The notes below the pieces were generated by a model. The model did not search any database and had not been told where the DNA came from. It saw only the letters and a program-made list of their open reading frames with translations. Both the position numbers and the translations under genes were made by a program. A stretch of DNA of 13,851 bases from Chloroflexota bacterium (lineage in GTDB: Bacteria; Chloroflexota; Anaerolineae; Thermoflexales; Thermoflexaceae), in assembly GCA_030550075.1 (NCBI GenBank), contig JAUQQB010000033.1:1-13851 (forward strand), read 5' to 3'. Shown here piece after piece: positions 13,752 through 13,851 of this stretch. How positions within the stretch are numbered: position 1 is the stretch's first letter; each line of letters begins with the position of its first letter.

Positions 13752-13851
13752 AGCGCATCGGAGTTGCCCTGCTGGTTCTGATGCTGGTCGCGAGCGCCTG
13801 CGTGCCAGCGGCCACACCCACCCCGGAACGGATTGTGGAGACCCGGGTCAT
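13748..13851 (+). CDS. Lipoprotein start, probable ABC transporter solute-binding protein (partial, cut by window end)
   Basis: Only the first 34 codons are present. They show a lipoprotein signal peptide: basic start (M-K-R), a hydrophobic core (GVALLVLMLVA) and a lipobox-like ASAC with the modified cysteine at residue 18. After it comes a Pro/Thr-rich linker (PAATPTP) and 'ERIVETRV'. In Chloroflexota this kind of start is common in ABC-type extracellular solute-binding proteins. Overlap by ATGA with the LacI-family gene supports a sugar-binding role under its control. The mature domain is outside the window, so the function is inferred from context. Another lipoprotein type is possible. Confidence 0.75.
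   Translation, partial: MKRIGVALLVLMLVASACVPAATPTPERIVETRV

Noticed and set aside
1..13851. CRISPR array, tRNA or rRNA genes, phage or transposase genes
   Set aside because: No evenly spaced repeats, no tRNA-like cloverleaf, no rRNA stretches and no integrase or transposase motifs were seen on either strand.

Overview
The window looks like a chromosomal segment of a GC-rich bacterium, most likely a member of the Chloroflexota (for instance an Anaerolineae/Thermoflexia-like lineage). This is inference. It rests on the style of the membrane glycosyltransferases, each with a C-terminal beta-sandwich extension, and on the Thr/Pro-rich lipoprotein start at the right edge. No rRNA or marker gene is present to confirm it.

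Positions 72-11424 (minus strand) hold five large membrane genes in a row, read right to left and packed tightly: three ATGA stop/start overlaps and one 1-nt gap. All five look like GT-C fold, polyprenol-phosphate-sugar dependent glycosyltransferases or close relatives. Two are clear GT39/PMT_2-type paralogs (7637-9577 and 9574-11424), one is a more distant GT39-like protein (5295-7640), one belongs to an uncharacterised GT-C-like family (2789-5293), and one is a 6-PTPS-related/YfhO-like membrane protein (72-2783). Although their membrane halves belong to different families, all five carry the same kind of C-terminal beta-rich domain, recognised by a 'hydrophobic-W-R' strand, a 'V-F-V-H-L-x-D-x-x-G' strand and a 'P-G-R-Y-x-L-x-V-G-L-Y' strand. 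The last gene has two copies, so there are six copies in five proteins. A strong hairpin (29-52) just after the last stop probably ends the transcript.

Positions 11508-12272 (minus strand) encode a FecCD-type (iron/heme/cobalamin) ABC transporter ATPase with no permease or binding protein beside it. About 80-110 nt separate it from the glycosyltransferase genes, so it may or may not be on the same transcript.

Positions 12273-12710 are noncoding. They hold hairpins, a long inverted repeat of unknown role, and a well-formed sigma70-type promoter followed by a perfect 16-bp palindrome. That palindrome is probably the operator of the LacI-family regulator that starts at 12711 on the plus strand. 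The regulator overlaps by ATGA with the start of a lipoprotein (13748 onward, cut by the window), which looks like the solute-binding protein of an ABC transporter. The right end is therefore the beginning of a self-regulated, probably sugar-uptake, operon divergent from the minus-strand genes.

Taken together, the left 11 kb is a cell-surface or lipid glycosylation cassette made only of membrane enzymes, and the right end is an unrelated sugar-responsive locus. The most unusual signal is the shared C-terminal domain fused to several different GT-C families in one operon.
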